From: Clavibacter zhangzhiyongii
GTDB taxonomy: Bacteria; Actinomycetota; Actinomycetes; Actinomycetales; Microbacteriaceae
Direction of reading: 5' to 3'
DNA: 64,000 nucleotides
Assembly: GCF_014775655.1 (NCBI RefSeq)
Contig: NZ_CP061274.1
Coordinates: 434,001 to 498,000, forward strand
Shown here: positions 35,032 through 43,060 of the stretch, piece after piece
Position numbering within the stretch: position 1 is the first letter of the stretch
Layout of the letters: each line of letters starts with the position of its first letter
Translations under genes and position numbers: made by a program
Notes under the pieces: generated by a model
Told to the model about the DNA's origin: nothing
Database searches by the model: none
The model's input: the letters and a program-made list of their open reading frames with translations, nothing else

Positions 35032-35051
35032 GTGTCCGTCGTTTGGGGGAC
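35032..35051. repeat. 20-bp conserved element, copy B
   Basis: GTGTCCGTCGTTTGGGGGAC matches copy A at 22600-22619 in 19 of 20 positions, while the flanks are unrelated. On the minus strand it lies just upstream of the -35 position of the TACATT promoter candidate, where an activator would bind. Confidence 0.6.
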
Positions 35052-35086
35052 CCAGTACCCTGATCCGTCCGCGCGGGCGCTCGAAG

Positions 35087-35503
35087 TCAGACGGGCTCGG
35101 CCAGCGGCGACCGCTCGAGGCCGGGCGCGGGCGGGGCCGTGGGGTCCGCGTCGACCAGGCGGATGCGGTTCTCGGCGTCCACGTGCACCACGTGCGGCTC
35201 GAGCGCGCGGGCCTCCTCCGTGGTCATCTGCCCGTAGGCGATGAGGATGACGACGTCCCCGACGTCCACCAGGTGCGCTGCCGCGCCGTTGATGCCGAGC
35301 ACGCCGCTGCCCCGCTCGCCGGCGATCGTGTAGGTGTCGAGCCGCGCGCCGTTGGTCACGTCGACGATGCTCACGCGCTCGCCCACGAGGATGTCCGCGG
35401 CGTCGAGCAGGTCGCGGTCGACCGTCACGGAGCCGACGTAGTGCAGGTCGGCGTGCGTCACCGTGGCGCGGTGGATCTTCGCGGTCATCATGGTGCGCAG
35501 CAT
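35087..35503 (-). CDS. panD: aspartate 1-decarboxylase precursor
   Basis: A 138-residue pyruvoyl enzyme that makes beta-alanine for pantothenate and CoA. The self-cleavage site is Gly24-Ser25 in HYVGSVTVD, and the order of beta strands ([26 protein letters not shown]-like tail) is normal. The start is ATG at 35503, right behind AGGAGGAGG. A perfect 8-bp hairpin GTGGTCGC/GCGACCAC (35553-35572) lies in the upstream leader region. It is a single gene; panBC are not in the window. Confidence 0.95.
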   Translation of the reverse strand: MLRTMMTAKIHRATVTHADLHYVGSVTVDRDLLDAADILVGERVSIVDVTNGARLDTYTIAGERGSGVLGINGAAAHLVDVGDVVILIAYGQMTTEEARALEPHVVHVDAENRIRLVDADPTAPPAPGLERSPLAEPV

Positions 35504-35740
35504 GCGTCCTCCTCCTGCCGGGCGGCGTCCGTGCGCGCTGAGGCGGAGCACGGTGGTCGCTCACGCGACCACGACAGGCCAACGCGCACGGGCCGGCGGA
35601 TGTTCCGGCGGGTGCCGGATCCGCGGGCGCGCGAGGCCCTCGGCGAGTGTACGAGACGCGGCCGGGCTAGGCGCGCCGCCCGACGCGGGCCACTCTGGGG
35701 GAGGGGACCCGACCCGCTGAGCGAAACCACGGAGGCACCA

Positions 35741-36826
35741 GTGGCACGACGAGACACGGCCGGCAGCATCGACGACCGGCCGCACGAGGACGACGCGCGC
35801 AAGCCCGACTCCCCGACGGAGATCGAGAAGCCGTCCTGGAAGTACGTCCTCCGCAAGACCATGCGCGAGTTCACGGGCGACCAGTGCACCGACATCGCGG
35901 CGTCGCTGACGTACTACGCGGTGCTCTCGCTGTTCCCCGCGCTGATCGCGGTCATCTCGCTGCTCGGCGTGTTCGGGCAGGGGCGGTCGACGGTCGACGC
36001 GGTGCTGGAGGTGGTGCGCGGCTTCGCCCCGCAGGACGCGATCGAGCTCCTCACGCCGGTGCTCGAGGGCTTCGTGGACTCGCCCGCCGCCGGCTTCGCC
36101 CTCGTCTCCGGCATCGTGCTCGCCATCTGGTCGGCCTCCGGCTACGTCGGCGCCTTCAGCCGCGCGATGAACCGCATCTACGAGATCCCCGAGGGTCGCT
36201 CGTTCCTCAAGCTCAAGCCCACGCAGCTCGCCGTCACGGTCATCGGCATCGTGATCCTGCTGGTCTGCGCGCTCATCATCGCGATCTCCGGCCCCGTCAC
36301 CGAGGCCATCGGCGAGGCGCTCGGCCTCGGCCAGACGGTGCAGCTCGTGTGGTCCATCGCCAAGTGGCCGGTGCTCGCGATCCTGATCATCCTGCTCATC
36401 GCGATCCTCTACTACGCCACCCCGAACGCGAAGCAGCCGAAGTTCCGCTGGATGAGCATGGGCGCGGCCATCGCGCTCCTCGTGCTGGTCGTCGCGAGCG
36501 TCGCCTTCGCGTTCTACGTCACGAACTTCTCCAGCTACGCGAAGAACTACGGCGCGCTCGCCGGCGTCGTGATCTTCCTGCTCTGGCTCTGGATCGCGAA
36601 CCTCGCCCTGCTGTTCGGCGCCGAGTTCGACGCGGAGCTCGAGCGCGGACGCCAGCTCCAGGCCGGCATCGCCGCCGAGGAGACCCTGCAGCTGCCGCCG
36701 CGCGACACCAAGGTGAGCGACAAGAAGGCCGCCGTCGAGCGCGAGGACGTCAAGGTCGGCCGCGAGATCCGCGAGCGGCACGAGCGCCGGGAGCGCCTCG
36801 GGCACGGCGACGGCGACGACGCCTGA
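35741..36826 (+). CDS. YihY/virulence factor BrkB family membrane protein
   Basis: A 361-residue protein with six membrane helices. The family pattern is clear: DQCTDIAASLTYYAVLSLFPALIAVISLLG at helix 1 (seen as SLTYYAVLSLFPALIA), WSASGYVGAFSRAMNRIYEIPEGR, YYATPNAKQPKFRW, and KNYGALAGVVIFLLWLWIANLALLFGAEFDAELERGR at the end. The once-used name ribonuclease BN is wrong for this family; its role is unknown, possibly transport. The C-terminal tail is long and charged. The GTG start at 35741 follows GGAGG. Confidence 0.92.
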   Translation: MARRDTAGSIDDRPHEDDARKPDSPTEIEKPSWKYVLRKTMREFTGDQCTDIAASLTYYAVLSLFPALIAVISLLGVFGQGRSTVDAVLEVVRGFAPQDAIELLTPVLEGFVDSPAAGFALVSGIVLAIWSASGYVGAFSRAMNRIYEIPEGRSFLKLKPTQLAVTVIGIVILLVCALIIAISGPVTEAIGEALGLGQTVQLVWSIAKWPVLAILIILLIAILYYATPNAKQPKFRWMSMGAAIALLVLVVASVAFAFYVTNFSSYAKNYGALAGVVIFLLWLWIANLALLFGAEFDAELERGRQLQAGIAAEETLQLPPRDTKVSDKKAAVEREDVKVGREIRERHERRERLGHGDGDDA

Positions 36827-36845
36827 TCGGATCCCCCGCACCACC

Positions 36846-36878
36846 GAGGCCCGCGCGTCGATCCGACGCGCGGGCCTC
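36846..36878. terminator. 15-bp perfect hairpin, bidirectional
   Basis: GAGGCCCGCGCGTCG (36846-36860) pairs perfectly with CGACGCGCGGGCCTC (36864-36878) around ATC. It lies between the convergent yihY-like and photolyase stops and can serve both. Confidence 0.85.
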
Positions 36879-36883
36879 GTGCG

Positions 36884-38410
36884 TCACCGGTCCTTGATCT
36901 CGTCGTACGCCGCGAGGGCCCGGCGCCGGGACTCCCCGAGGTCGACGATGGGCGACGGGTAGGCGGCGAGCCCGCCCTCGGCCGACACGTCGGCGTCGTC
37001 CTCCGCGCTCGCGACGAGGTCGCCCTGCGCCTTCCACGGCTCGTGCACGACGTCCCTCGGCGCGTGCGCGAGCTCGGGCACGTAGGAGCGGATGTACTCG
37101 CCCGACGGGTCGAACTTCTGGCCCTGCAGCACCGGGTTGAACACCCGGAAGTACGGCGCGGCGTCGGCGCCGGATCCCGCGACCCACTGCCAGCTCGCCG
37201 CGTTGTTCGCCGCGTCCGCGTCGACGAGCGTGTCCCAGAACCACTGCTCGCCGAGGCGCCAGTCGATGAGCAGGTTCTTGATCAGGAACGACGCCACGAC
37301 CATCCGCACCCGGTTGTGCAGGTGCCCGTCCTTCCACAGCGCGCGCATCCCGGCGTCCACCAGCGGCACGCCCGTCTCGCCGCGCTGCCAGGCGCCGAGC
37401 GTCTCGTCGGTCGGCTCCCGCCAGGGGAAGGCGTCGAACCGCGGGACGAAGTTCCGCGTCGCGAGGTCGGGCTGGTGGTACAGCAGGTGGTAGCTGAACT
37501 CCCGCCAGCCGAGCTCGGACAGGAACTTGGTCGCGTTGGCCCCGTCGCCGCCGACCTTCTTGCCGCGCGTGCGCTGGACCCGGTGCCACACCTGGAACGG
37601 GCTCACCTCGCCCCAGCGCAGGTACGGCGAGAGCCGCGAGGTCGACATCGCGGCGGGTCGGTCGCGGTCCTCCGCGTAGTCCTCCAGCTCGTGGTGCACG
37701 AAGTCCTCGAGGCGCTGCAGCCCCGCCGCCTCGCCCGGGTCGCAGGCCTCGCGGAGGCCGGCTGCCCAGTCCGGCGCCGTCGGCAGCAGGCCCCAGTCGT
37801 CGAGGTCGTCCGTGCGCGGCGCCCGGCTCGGCGCGTGGAGCTCGTGCGGCGCGGGGTACGGCTTCCGCGGCTCCTCCCGGTCCTGCGCGGCCTTCCAGAA
37901 CGGCGAGTACACGCGGAACGGCTCGCCCTGCTTGTTCGCGACCGTCCACGGCTCGACGAGGAGCGATCCCTGGAAGCTCCGCACGTCGAGGCCCCGGTCG
38001 CCGAGGTCCTTCTTGACGGCCGTGTCGACCGCGATCTCCGCCCCGCCGTACCGCCGGTTCCACAGCACCGCGCCCGCGCCGACCTCCGCGACGAGGTCGT
38101 CGAGGATCCCCGCGGCCTTCCCGCGCCGCAGCACGAGCGGGGAGCCGAGCGCGGCGAGCGACTCGCGCAGGCGCGACAGGCTCATGTGCAGCCACCAGCG
38201 GGCGGCGCCGCCGAGCGGGCGGATCCCGTCGCTCTCCTCGTCGAGCACGTACAGCACCACGATCGGCTCGCCGCGCTCGACGGCCGCGTGCAGGGCCGGG
38301 TTGTCGGCCACGCGGAGGTCGTCGCGCAGCCACACGACGGTCGGCCCGTGCGCCTCGGCGGCACCCTCCCGGTCCGCGGATGCGTGGTCGGGGGCGTCGT
38401 CGTCGCTCAT
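36884..38410 (-). CDS. phr: deoxyribodipyrimidine photolyase
   Basis: A 508-residue flavoprotein that splits UV-induced pyrimidine dimers with blue light. The N-terminal antenna domain begins VVWLRDDLRVADNPAL. The FAD domain has the family signatures TSRLSPYLRWGEVSP, GWREFSYHLLYHQPDL, WQRGETGVPLVDAGMRALW, HNRVRMVVASFLIKNLLIDW and the Asn-Ala-rich ANNAASWQW, each quoted only in part. The start is ATG at 38410, exactly seven bases past the last base of a minus-strand TAGGCT (38422-38417), so it is probably leaderless. No LexA box is present, in contrast to the alkB gene. Confidence 0.95.
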   Translation of the reverse strand: MSDDDAPDHASADREGAAEAHGPTVVWLRDDLRVADNPALHAAVERGEPIVVLYVLDEESDGIRPLGGAARWWLHMSLSRLRESLAALGSPLVLRRGKAAGILDDLVAEVGAGAVLWNRRYGGAEIAVDTAVKKDLGDRGLDVRSFQGSLLVEPWTVANKQGEPFRVYSPFWKAAQDREEPRKPYPAPHELHAPSRAPRTDDLDDWGLLPTAPDWAAGLREACDPGEAAGLQRLEDFVHHELEDYAEDRDRPAAMSTSRLSPYLRWGEVSPFQVWHRVQRTRGKKVGGDGANATKFLSELGWREFSYHLLYHQPDLATRNFVPRFDAFPWREPTDETLGAWQRGETGVPLVDAGMRALWKDGHLHNRVRMVVASFLIKNLLIDWRLGEQWFWDTLVDADAANNAASWQWVAGSGADAAPYFRVFNPVLQGQKFDPSGEYIRSYVPELAHAPRDVVHEPWKAQGDLVASAEDDADVSAEGGLAAYPSPIVDLGESRRRALAAYDEIKDR

Positions 38411-38555
38411 GCATCGAGCCTAGGACGGCGCCCCGCGGGCGACCGGAGCGGGGACGCGGCACGCGCAGGCCGCGGTGGCCCGTAATATCGCACATGGCAG
38501 TGCGCGTCCGTCCGGGTCCGTCCGCCGACTGAGATCCGCCGTCGTCGAGAGGCCC

Positions 38556-39953
38556 ATGGACAGCTCGAGCACCCCCGCGCTCCGCGAGCACGACCCCGGC
38601 GCACCCGTCTCCGCGGTCATCGTCACCGGCGACGCCGGATCCACCATCGCCCGCGCGCTGGCCTCCCTCGTCGGGCAGACCCGGCCGCCTGAGCGCGTGT
38701 TCGTGGTGGTCGCGGGCAGCCGGGACGACACGTTCGCGGCCGCCCGCACCTTCAACGGACGGCACGAGCACGCGCCCGGCGGCGCGGGCCCGGCGAGCAC
38801 GACGGTCACCGTGATCGACCGCGGTCCGGGCGAGGCATCGCTGCGCTCGGCGTACGACTTCGCCTTCCGGCTCGTCGGCGACGCGGGGCGCGTGCTGCTC
38901 GTCCGGCCCGACGCGGAGCTCGAGCCGCGGGTCCTCGAGCTGCTCGCCGACGCCCTGGACCGCGATCCCGCCGCCGCGTCCGTCTCCGCCCGCCTCGACC
39001 CGCGACCCAGCGGGTCGCGTGGCCCCCTCGCGGCCGGCCTCCGACTCCTGCAGCGGCACTGGGCGATGGGCGCCGTGGAGACCGGGATCGACCTCGGCCT
39101 GACCGGTCCCGTGCCGCTGGCTCCCGCGACGCTCGTGCGGCTCGCCGCCCCCGACTCCCGAGCGCCCGGCGGCCAAGCCCCGGCCGACGGGATCCTCACG
39201 GCCCTCCTCGCCGGCGAGGACCGCTCCGCGCTCGTGCCCGGTGCCCGCGCCGGCGTCGACACGGCCGTCACCTGGGGCGTGCTCCGCGAGCGGCGCGACC
39301 GTTGGGGCTCGTACGTCGGCCGCATGACGCGCGGCAGCGCGCCCGCCGACGCGGCCGATCGCCGCCGCGCCCGCCTGGCCGCCCTGCGCATCGGCGTCGG
39401 GCCCGTGCTCCGCTTCGTCTCCTACGCCCTCGCCGCCCTGTACCTCGCGGCCGCCGGCATCCAGGGCGCGTGGGAGCCCGCGTGGTGGTGGGCCGTCCCC
39501 GTGCTGGTCCGGCTCCCGCTGCAGATCCGCACCCTGCGCCGGATCCGCGAGCGCACCGCCGCCGACGTCCTGTTCGGCGCGACGCACCTGCCGCTCGAGG
39601 CGGGGGAGGCCGCGTACGGGGTCTCCCGCATCCGCGACGGCCTCCACCGCTTGTTCCCGAGCGGGCGGCGCGGCCCCGCCCGGCGCGCGACCGTCCCGCC
39701 CCTCTCGGTCGTCGACGCGGGCGCCGCGGCCGTCCTGTCCGCGATCGTGGCGGGCGTGCTCGCCCTCGCCGTCGTCGGGGGTCCCGCGGCGGAGGCGCTC
39801 ACCAGCGCCATCGGCTGGGCCGCGTGCCTGGTCACGGTGGTCGACCTCGTCACGGCGCTCCTGCGCCTGCTCGTCGCGCGCGGCGGCCCGTTCGCCCGGC
39901 CGGCCGCGACGGCTGCCGCATCGGGCGGCGCGAACGGCGGATCCGCAGCCTAG
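38556..39953 (+). CDS. GT2-like glycosyltransferase with C-terminal membrane helices
   Basis: A 465-residue protein. The N-terminal domain resembles family 2 glycosyltransferases (VSAVIVTGDAGSTIARALASLVGQT, PERVFVVVAGSRDDT), but the DXD motif is not obvious; the nearest candidate is VRPDAELEP. At least four hydrophobic helices follow from about residue 310. It may extend a surface polysaccharide or be a degenerate relative. The start is ATG at 38556 after GAGAGG. Its stop shares CTAG with the convergent MarR gene. Confidence 0.72.
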   Translation: MDSSSTPALREHDPGAPVSAVIVTGDAGSTIARALASLVGQTRPPERVFVVVAGSRDDTFAAARTFNGRHEHAPGGAGPASTTVTVIDRGPGEASLRSAYDFAFRLVGDAGRVLLVRPDAELEPRVLELLADALDRDPAAASVSARLDPRPSGSRGPLAAGLRLLQRHWAMGAVETGIDLGLTGPVPLAPATLVRLAAPDSRAPGGQAPADGILTALLAGEDRSALVPGARAGVDTAVTWGVLRERRDRWGSYVGRMTRGSAPADAADRRRARLAALRIGVGPVLRFVSYALAALYLAAAGIQGAWEPAWWWAVPVLVRLPLQIRTLRRIRERTAADVLFGATHLPLEAGEAAYGVSRIRDGLHRLFPSGRRGPARRATVPPLSVVDAGAAAVLSAIVAGVLALAVVGGPAAEALTSAIGWAACLVTVVDLVTALLRLLVARGGPFARPAATAAASGGANGGSAA

Positions 39954-40393
39954 GAGTCGGCGACGCTCCCGCGCAGCTTGTCCGTGAGGGCGCGCAGCGT
40001 GTCCAGCTCCTCGGGGGTCAGCGCCGCGCCCACGGTCGAGGCGATGGACTCCATGTGCACGCGCGCCACGGCGCGGAACGCCGCGTCGCCGGCGTCGGTT
40101 AGCCGCACGATGGTGGCCCGCCCGTCGCTCTCGTCGCCGCACTTCACGACGAGGCCGCGCGCGACGAGCCGGTCGATGAGGCGGCTGACGCTCGGCTGGG
40201 TCAGCAGCACGTGCTGGTTGAGGTCGCGCAGGCGGAGGCGCCCGTCGGGCTGGCGCGAGATGTTGAAGAGCACGTCGTACTCGTTGAAGGAGAGCTCGCG
40301 GCTGGGGAACTCGGCGCTGAGGCGGCGCATGACGCTGACCTGGGCCCGGAACAGCGACTCCCAGGCCCGCACGGCGTCCGCGGTCTCGCCCAC
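39950..40393 (-). CDS. MarR family transcriptional regulator
   Basis: A 147-residue winged-helix regulator. The MarR core is seen in LSFNEYDVLFNISRQPDGRLRLRDL, the recognition helix region LTQPSVSRLIDRLVARGLV, and the wing with DESDGRATIVRLTDAG, quoted in part. The start is GTG at 40393 with GAGGAGG. A minus-strand -10 TAGACT is at 40456-40451, giving a leader of about 50 nt. The target is unknown; the convergent glycosyltransferase is not an obvious one. Confidence 0.9.
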   Translation of the reverse strand: MGETADAVRAWESLFRAQVSVMRRLSAEFPSRELSFNEYDVLFNISRQPDGRLRLRDLNQHVLLTQPSVSRLIDRLVARGLVVKCGDESDGRATIVRLTDAGDAAFRAVARVHMESIASTVGAALTPEELDTLRALTDKLRGSVADS

Positions 40394-40713
40394 CAGGCCT
40401 CCTCGTCGGTGCGCGTCCGGATGAGGATCGGACGTGCGCTCTCGATCGGAAGTCTACTGACGGGCGCCGGGCGGTCGGCCCGCGGCGACCGGCGCCGGAC
40501 ATGACTGAGGGCCGACCCCAGAGGCATGGGGCCGGCCCTCTCCCTTGCACCAGGAGTGTCCTGCAATCACATTCCGTCTCCACCGCCACAGCAAACGATG
40601 GGGACGAGAAGACTGTATAACGATCCCGTAACGCCCCGCTACCCGGAAACGGACCTCTGTGCTGGGAGTCCCCCGACAGCTCCGCAAGCAGGGGCTGAGC
40701 CGGTCGCGGCGGG
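40394..40713. other. intergenic stretch between marR and the winged-helix gene
   Basis: 320 bp without a gene. It carries the marR promoter near 40451 and the terminator at 40507-40540. An AT-richer segment follows (near 40610-40635), where TGTATAAC on the plus strand and TTATAC on the minus strand look like -10 elements. No partner gene starts nearby on the plus strand, so the use of that promoter is open. Confidence 0.5.
40507..40540 (-). terminator. terminator of the winged-helix regulator gene
   Basis: GAGGGCCG-A-CCCC (40507-40519) pairs with GGGG-C-CGGCCCTC (40528-40540), with one mismatch, about 170 bp past the stop of the minus-strand regulator. Confidence 0.6.
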
Positions 40714-41493
40714 TCAGAAGAGGTCGGGCGACTGCGTGCTCGCGTGGTGCACGGAGACGTCAGCGTGCCGGTCGAACCGGTACCCGGCGCCGCGCACGGT
40801 GCGCACGATCTCCTCGTAGCGGCCGAGCTTGGCGCGCAGGCGGCGGACGTGCACGTCGATGGTGCGCTCGTTGGGCACCTCGTCCTCGTCCGCGGCCGAC
40901 CACAGGGAGGAGATCAGCTCGGATCGCTCGATGGTGCGGCCCTCGCGGAGCACCAGGTACTGCAGCAGCTCGAACTCCTTGTAGGTGAGCGGGGCGGTCT
41001 CGCCGTCGAGCACGACGCGCTTGCGCGACAGGTCGACCGTGACGCCGCCCTCGACGCGGTCCTCGTCGTCGGGCTGCTCGCGGTGCTGGGCGACGGCGGC
41101 GGGATCCTGCAGGGCGAGGCGCACCACGTCGATGTCGCGGCCGCCGGCGCCCTCCGGCGCGAGGGCGACGGCCGCGTGCGTCTCGATGCCCGGGGCGAGC
41201 TCGCTCGCGAGGCGCTTGAGGGCGGCGACGACGGTGCCGAGGTCGGTGCCGGCGGCGGCGGCCTTGAGCTCGTCGAGGCCGACGTAGATGGCGAAGCCGC
41301 GCGCCTCGGTGCCCTCGGGCACGGCGCGGAGGCGGGCGGGTCGAGCCGGGGCGGCGACGGGAGCCGGCGTGGCGGCGGATGCGGCGGGTGCGCGGCGGGC
41401 GGCCGGGGCGAGCGGCGTCGCCGCGCGGAGCACGGGGGCGGCGGGAGCGGATCGGAGGGGGGTGCGGGCGGTGTCGATGGTCGCGAGCGACAT
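40714..41493 (-). CDS. orphan OmpR/PhoB-type winged-helix regulator without receiver domain
   Basis: A 259-residue protein. Residues 1 to about 60 are Ala/Pro-rich and disordered. A domain of unknown fold follows (GFAIYVGLDELKAAAAGTDLGTVVAALKRLASEL). The trans_reg_C winged helix occupies about 148-245, with LTYKEFELLQYLVLREGRTIERSELISSLW and ERTIDVHVRRLRAKLGRYEEIVRTVRGAGYRF in part. There is no phosphoacceptor receiver domain. Similar proteins are common in Microbacteriaceae. The start is ATG at 41493 with AAGGAC; a long leader region with a small ORF precedes it. Confidence 0.88.
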   Translation of the reverse strand: MSLATIDTARTPLRSAPAAPVLRAATPLAPAARRAPAASAATPAPVAAPARPARLRAVPEGTEARGFAIYVGLDELKAAAAGTDLGTVVAALKRLASELAPGIETHAAVALAPEGAGGRDIDVVRLALQDPAAVAQHREQPDDEDRVEGGVTVDLSRKRVVLDGETAPLTYKEFELLQYLVLREGRTIERSELISSLWSAADEDEVPNERTIDVHVRRLRAKLGRYEEIVRTVRGAGYRFDRHADVSVHHASTQSPDLF

Positions 41494-41643
41494 GGCGGTG
41501 TCCTTGTGATGATGCGGGTGCGGCGCAGCGGAGGTGCGCGGGACCTCGGGGAGTGCGGGTGCCTCAGGGGGCGGATGCGCCGGTGACGGCGGGGAGGGTC
41601 GACGACGGATGCGTCGCGGGACCGCTCAGGCGAAGGGGGCGGG

Positions 41644-41745
41644 TCAGGCCGACATTCGACAGGACATCGCGACACGGCCGGGCATCATCATGCCGGCGAC
41701 TCCCGAGGCCTCGGAGGAGGTCAGGACGTGCGCGTTCAGAGTCAT
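41644..41745 (-). CDS. candidate leaderless Met-rich leader peptide (33 residues)
   Basis: The ATG at 41745 opens a 33-codon frame with six methionines (MTLNAHVLTSS... MMMPGRVAMSCRMSA) that ends at 41644, about 150 bp before the winged-helix gene on the same strand. There is no ribosome binding site, but CAAGCT ends six bases before the ATG and a perfect -35 TTGACA lies 18 bp further up. This is the spacing of a leaderless gene. It may control the regulator gene by attenuation or be a free small protein. Confidence 0.45.
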   Translation of the reverse strand: MTLNAHVLTSSEASGVAGMMMPGRVAMSCRMSA

Positions 41746-41751
41746 GGGGAG

Positions 41752-41781
41752 AGCTTGCACGGATCCGTGCGCCTGTGTCAA
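41752..41781 (-). promoter_or_regulatory. promoter of the winged-helix operon with central palindrome
   Basis: On the minus strand: TTGACA (41781-41776), an 18-bp spacer, then CAAGCT (41757-41752). The spacer contains most of the perfect 14-bp palindrome GCACGGATCCGTGC (41757-41770), a candidate operator. Confidence 0.5.
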
Positions 41782-41835
41782 CAGGAGCGGCGGGAATCGT
41801 GCGGGACGCGCAGCTTTCGTGCGTGGACGGACAGC

Positions 41836-41868
41836 GGCGCCCGTCCCCGAGGGGAGCGGGCGCCGCGG
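41836..41868 (-). terminator. upp terminator
   Basis: GCGGCGCCCG (41836-41845) pairs perfectly with CGGGCGCCGC (41859-41868), with an inner CCCC/GGGG pairing, directly downstream of upp on the minus strand. Confidence 0.8.
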
Positions 41869-41881
41869 AGGGCGGTGCGGG

Positions 41882-42520
41882 TCAGTGCGCGGCGGTGCCG
41901 TACAGGCGGTCGCCCGCGTCGCCGAGGCCCGGGATGATGTAGCCGACCTCGTCGAGCTTCTCGTCGAGCGCGCCGAGCACGATGGTGACCTCGCGGCCGG
42001 CGGTCGCCTCCTCGACGGCCTTCAGGCCCTCGGGCGCCGCGATGAGGCAGATGCAGGTGACGTCGACCGCGCCGCGGTCGAAGAGGTACTCGATGGCGGC
42101 GATGAGGGACCCGCCGGTGGCGAGCATCGGGTCGACCACGAAGCACTGGCGGTTCGAGAGGTCGGTGGGCAGGCGCTCGGCGTAGATGTCGGGCTGGAGC
42201 GTCTCCTCGTTGCGCACCATGCCGAGGAAGCCGACCTCGGCGCTGGGCATGAGGCGCATCAGGCCGTCGAGCATGCCGAGGCCCGCGCGGAGGATGGGGA
42301 CGACGAGCGGCTTCGGGTCGCTGAGCGTGAGGCCCTGCGCCGGCGCCACTGGCGTCTGCACCGTGATCGTCTCGACGCGGACGTCGCGGGTGGCCTCGTA
42401 GGCGAGCAGCGTGACGAGCTCGTCGGCGAGGCTCCGGAACACCGGGGAGGGGGTGGTGCGGTCCCGCAGCGCCGTCAGCTTGTGCGTGATGAGCGGGTGG
42501 TCGGCTACGTGGACTCGCAT
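41882..42520 (-). CDS. upp: uracil phosphoribosyltransferase
   Basis: A 212-residue pyrimidine salvage enzyme that makes UMP from uracil and PRPP. The PRPP loop is [10 protein letters not shown], preceded by PILRAGLGM, and the uracil-binding C-terminal region has [16 protein letters not shown]. The start chosen is ATG at 42520, because GGAG stands just before it; an ATG three codons upstream has no site. It is divergent from tadA with only about 30 bp between, so the two promoters must overlap. Confidence 0.96.
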   Translation of the reverse strand: MRVHVADHPLITHKLTALRDRTTPSPVFRSLADELVTLLAYEATRDVRVETITVQTPVAPAQGLTLSDPKPLVVPILRAGLGMLDGLMRLMPSAEVGFLGMVRNEETLQPDIYAERLPTDLSNRQCFVVDPMLATGGSLIAAIEYLFDRGAVDVTCICLIAAPEGLKAVEEATAGREVTIVLGALDEKLDEVGYIIPGLGDAGDRLYGTAAH

Positions 42521-42552
42521 AGGCTCCATCTAATCAGCAAGGGGGAACGCGA

Positions 42553-43035
42553 TTGGACCTGCGCGTGCCGGCCGACTACGAGCGCTGGATGGACGTCGCG
42601 CTCGACGAGGCCCGGGCCTGCGCGGCCACCGGCGACGTGCCCGTGGGCGCGGTCGTGGTCGATGCGTCGGGCGCGGTCATCGGGCGTGGGCGGAACCTCC
42701 GAGAGGCGCGGCAGGACCCCACCGCGCACGCCGAGGTCGAGGCGCTGCGCGAGGCCGCGGCGACCACGGGCGACCGCCATCTCGTCGGCACGACGCTCGT
42801 CGTCACGCTCGAGCCGTGCGTCATGTGCGCGGGGGCCATCCTCGCCGCGCGCGTGCCGCGGGTCGTCTTCGGCGCGTGGGACGAGAAGGCGGGCGCGGCC
42901 GGATCCCTCTACGACGTGCTGCGGGACCGCCGGCTGCCGCATCGCGCGGAGGTGTTCGCCGGCGTCGCGGCGGACGAGTGCGCTCGGCTGCTGGACGCGT
43001 TCTTCGCCGACCGGCGCACGGCCCCCGGATCCTGA
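42553..43035 (+). CDS. tadA: tRNA(Arg) adenosine-34 deaminase
   Basis: A 160-residue zinc deaminase that converts A34 of tRNA-Arg(ACG) to inosine; that tRNA is encoded at 27970. The zinc ligands and proton shuttle are in HAEVEAL and PCVMCAGAI. The rare start TTG at 42553 is supported by AAGGGGG seven bases upstream and by the normal family length. An alternative ATG further in would remove the first helix. Confidence 0.93.
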   Translation: MDLRVPADYERWMDVALDEARACAATGDVPVGAVVVDASGAVIGRGRNLREARQDPTAHAEVEALREAAATTGDRHLVGTTLVVTLEPCVMCAGAILAARVPRVVFGAWDEKAGAAGSLYDVLRDRRLPHRAEVFAGVAADECARLLDAFFADRRTAPGS

Positions 43036-43060
43036 TCCGGACCGCGCTCCGGCTCCGGCG

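Larger units (their letters stand above)
34799..35086. other. structured intergenic region before panD
   Basis: 288 bp between convergent genes. Features seen are a hairpin CGTCTG-7-CAGACG (34892-34910), nested inverted repeats around CGGTACCG (34923-34950), two overlapping short minus-strand frames (34933-34995 and 34899-34976), a minus-strand -10 TACATT, and the 20-bp element shared with 22.6 kb. The density of structure suggests a small transcript rather than plain spacer. Confidence 0.5.
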
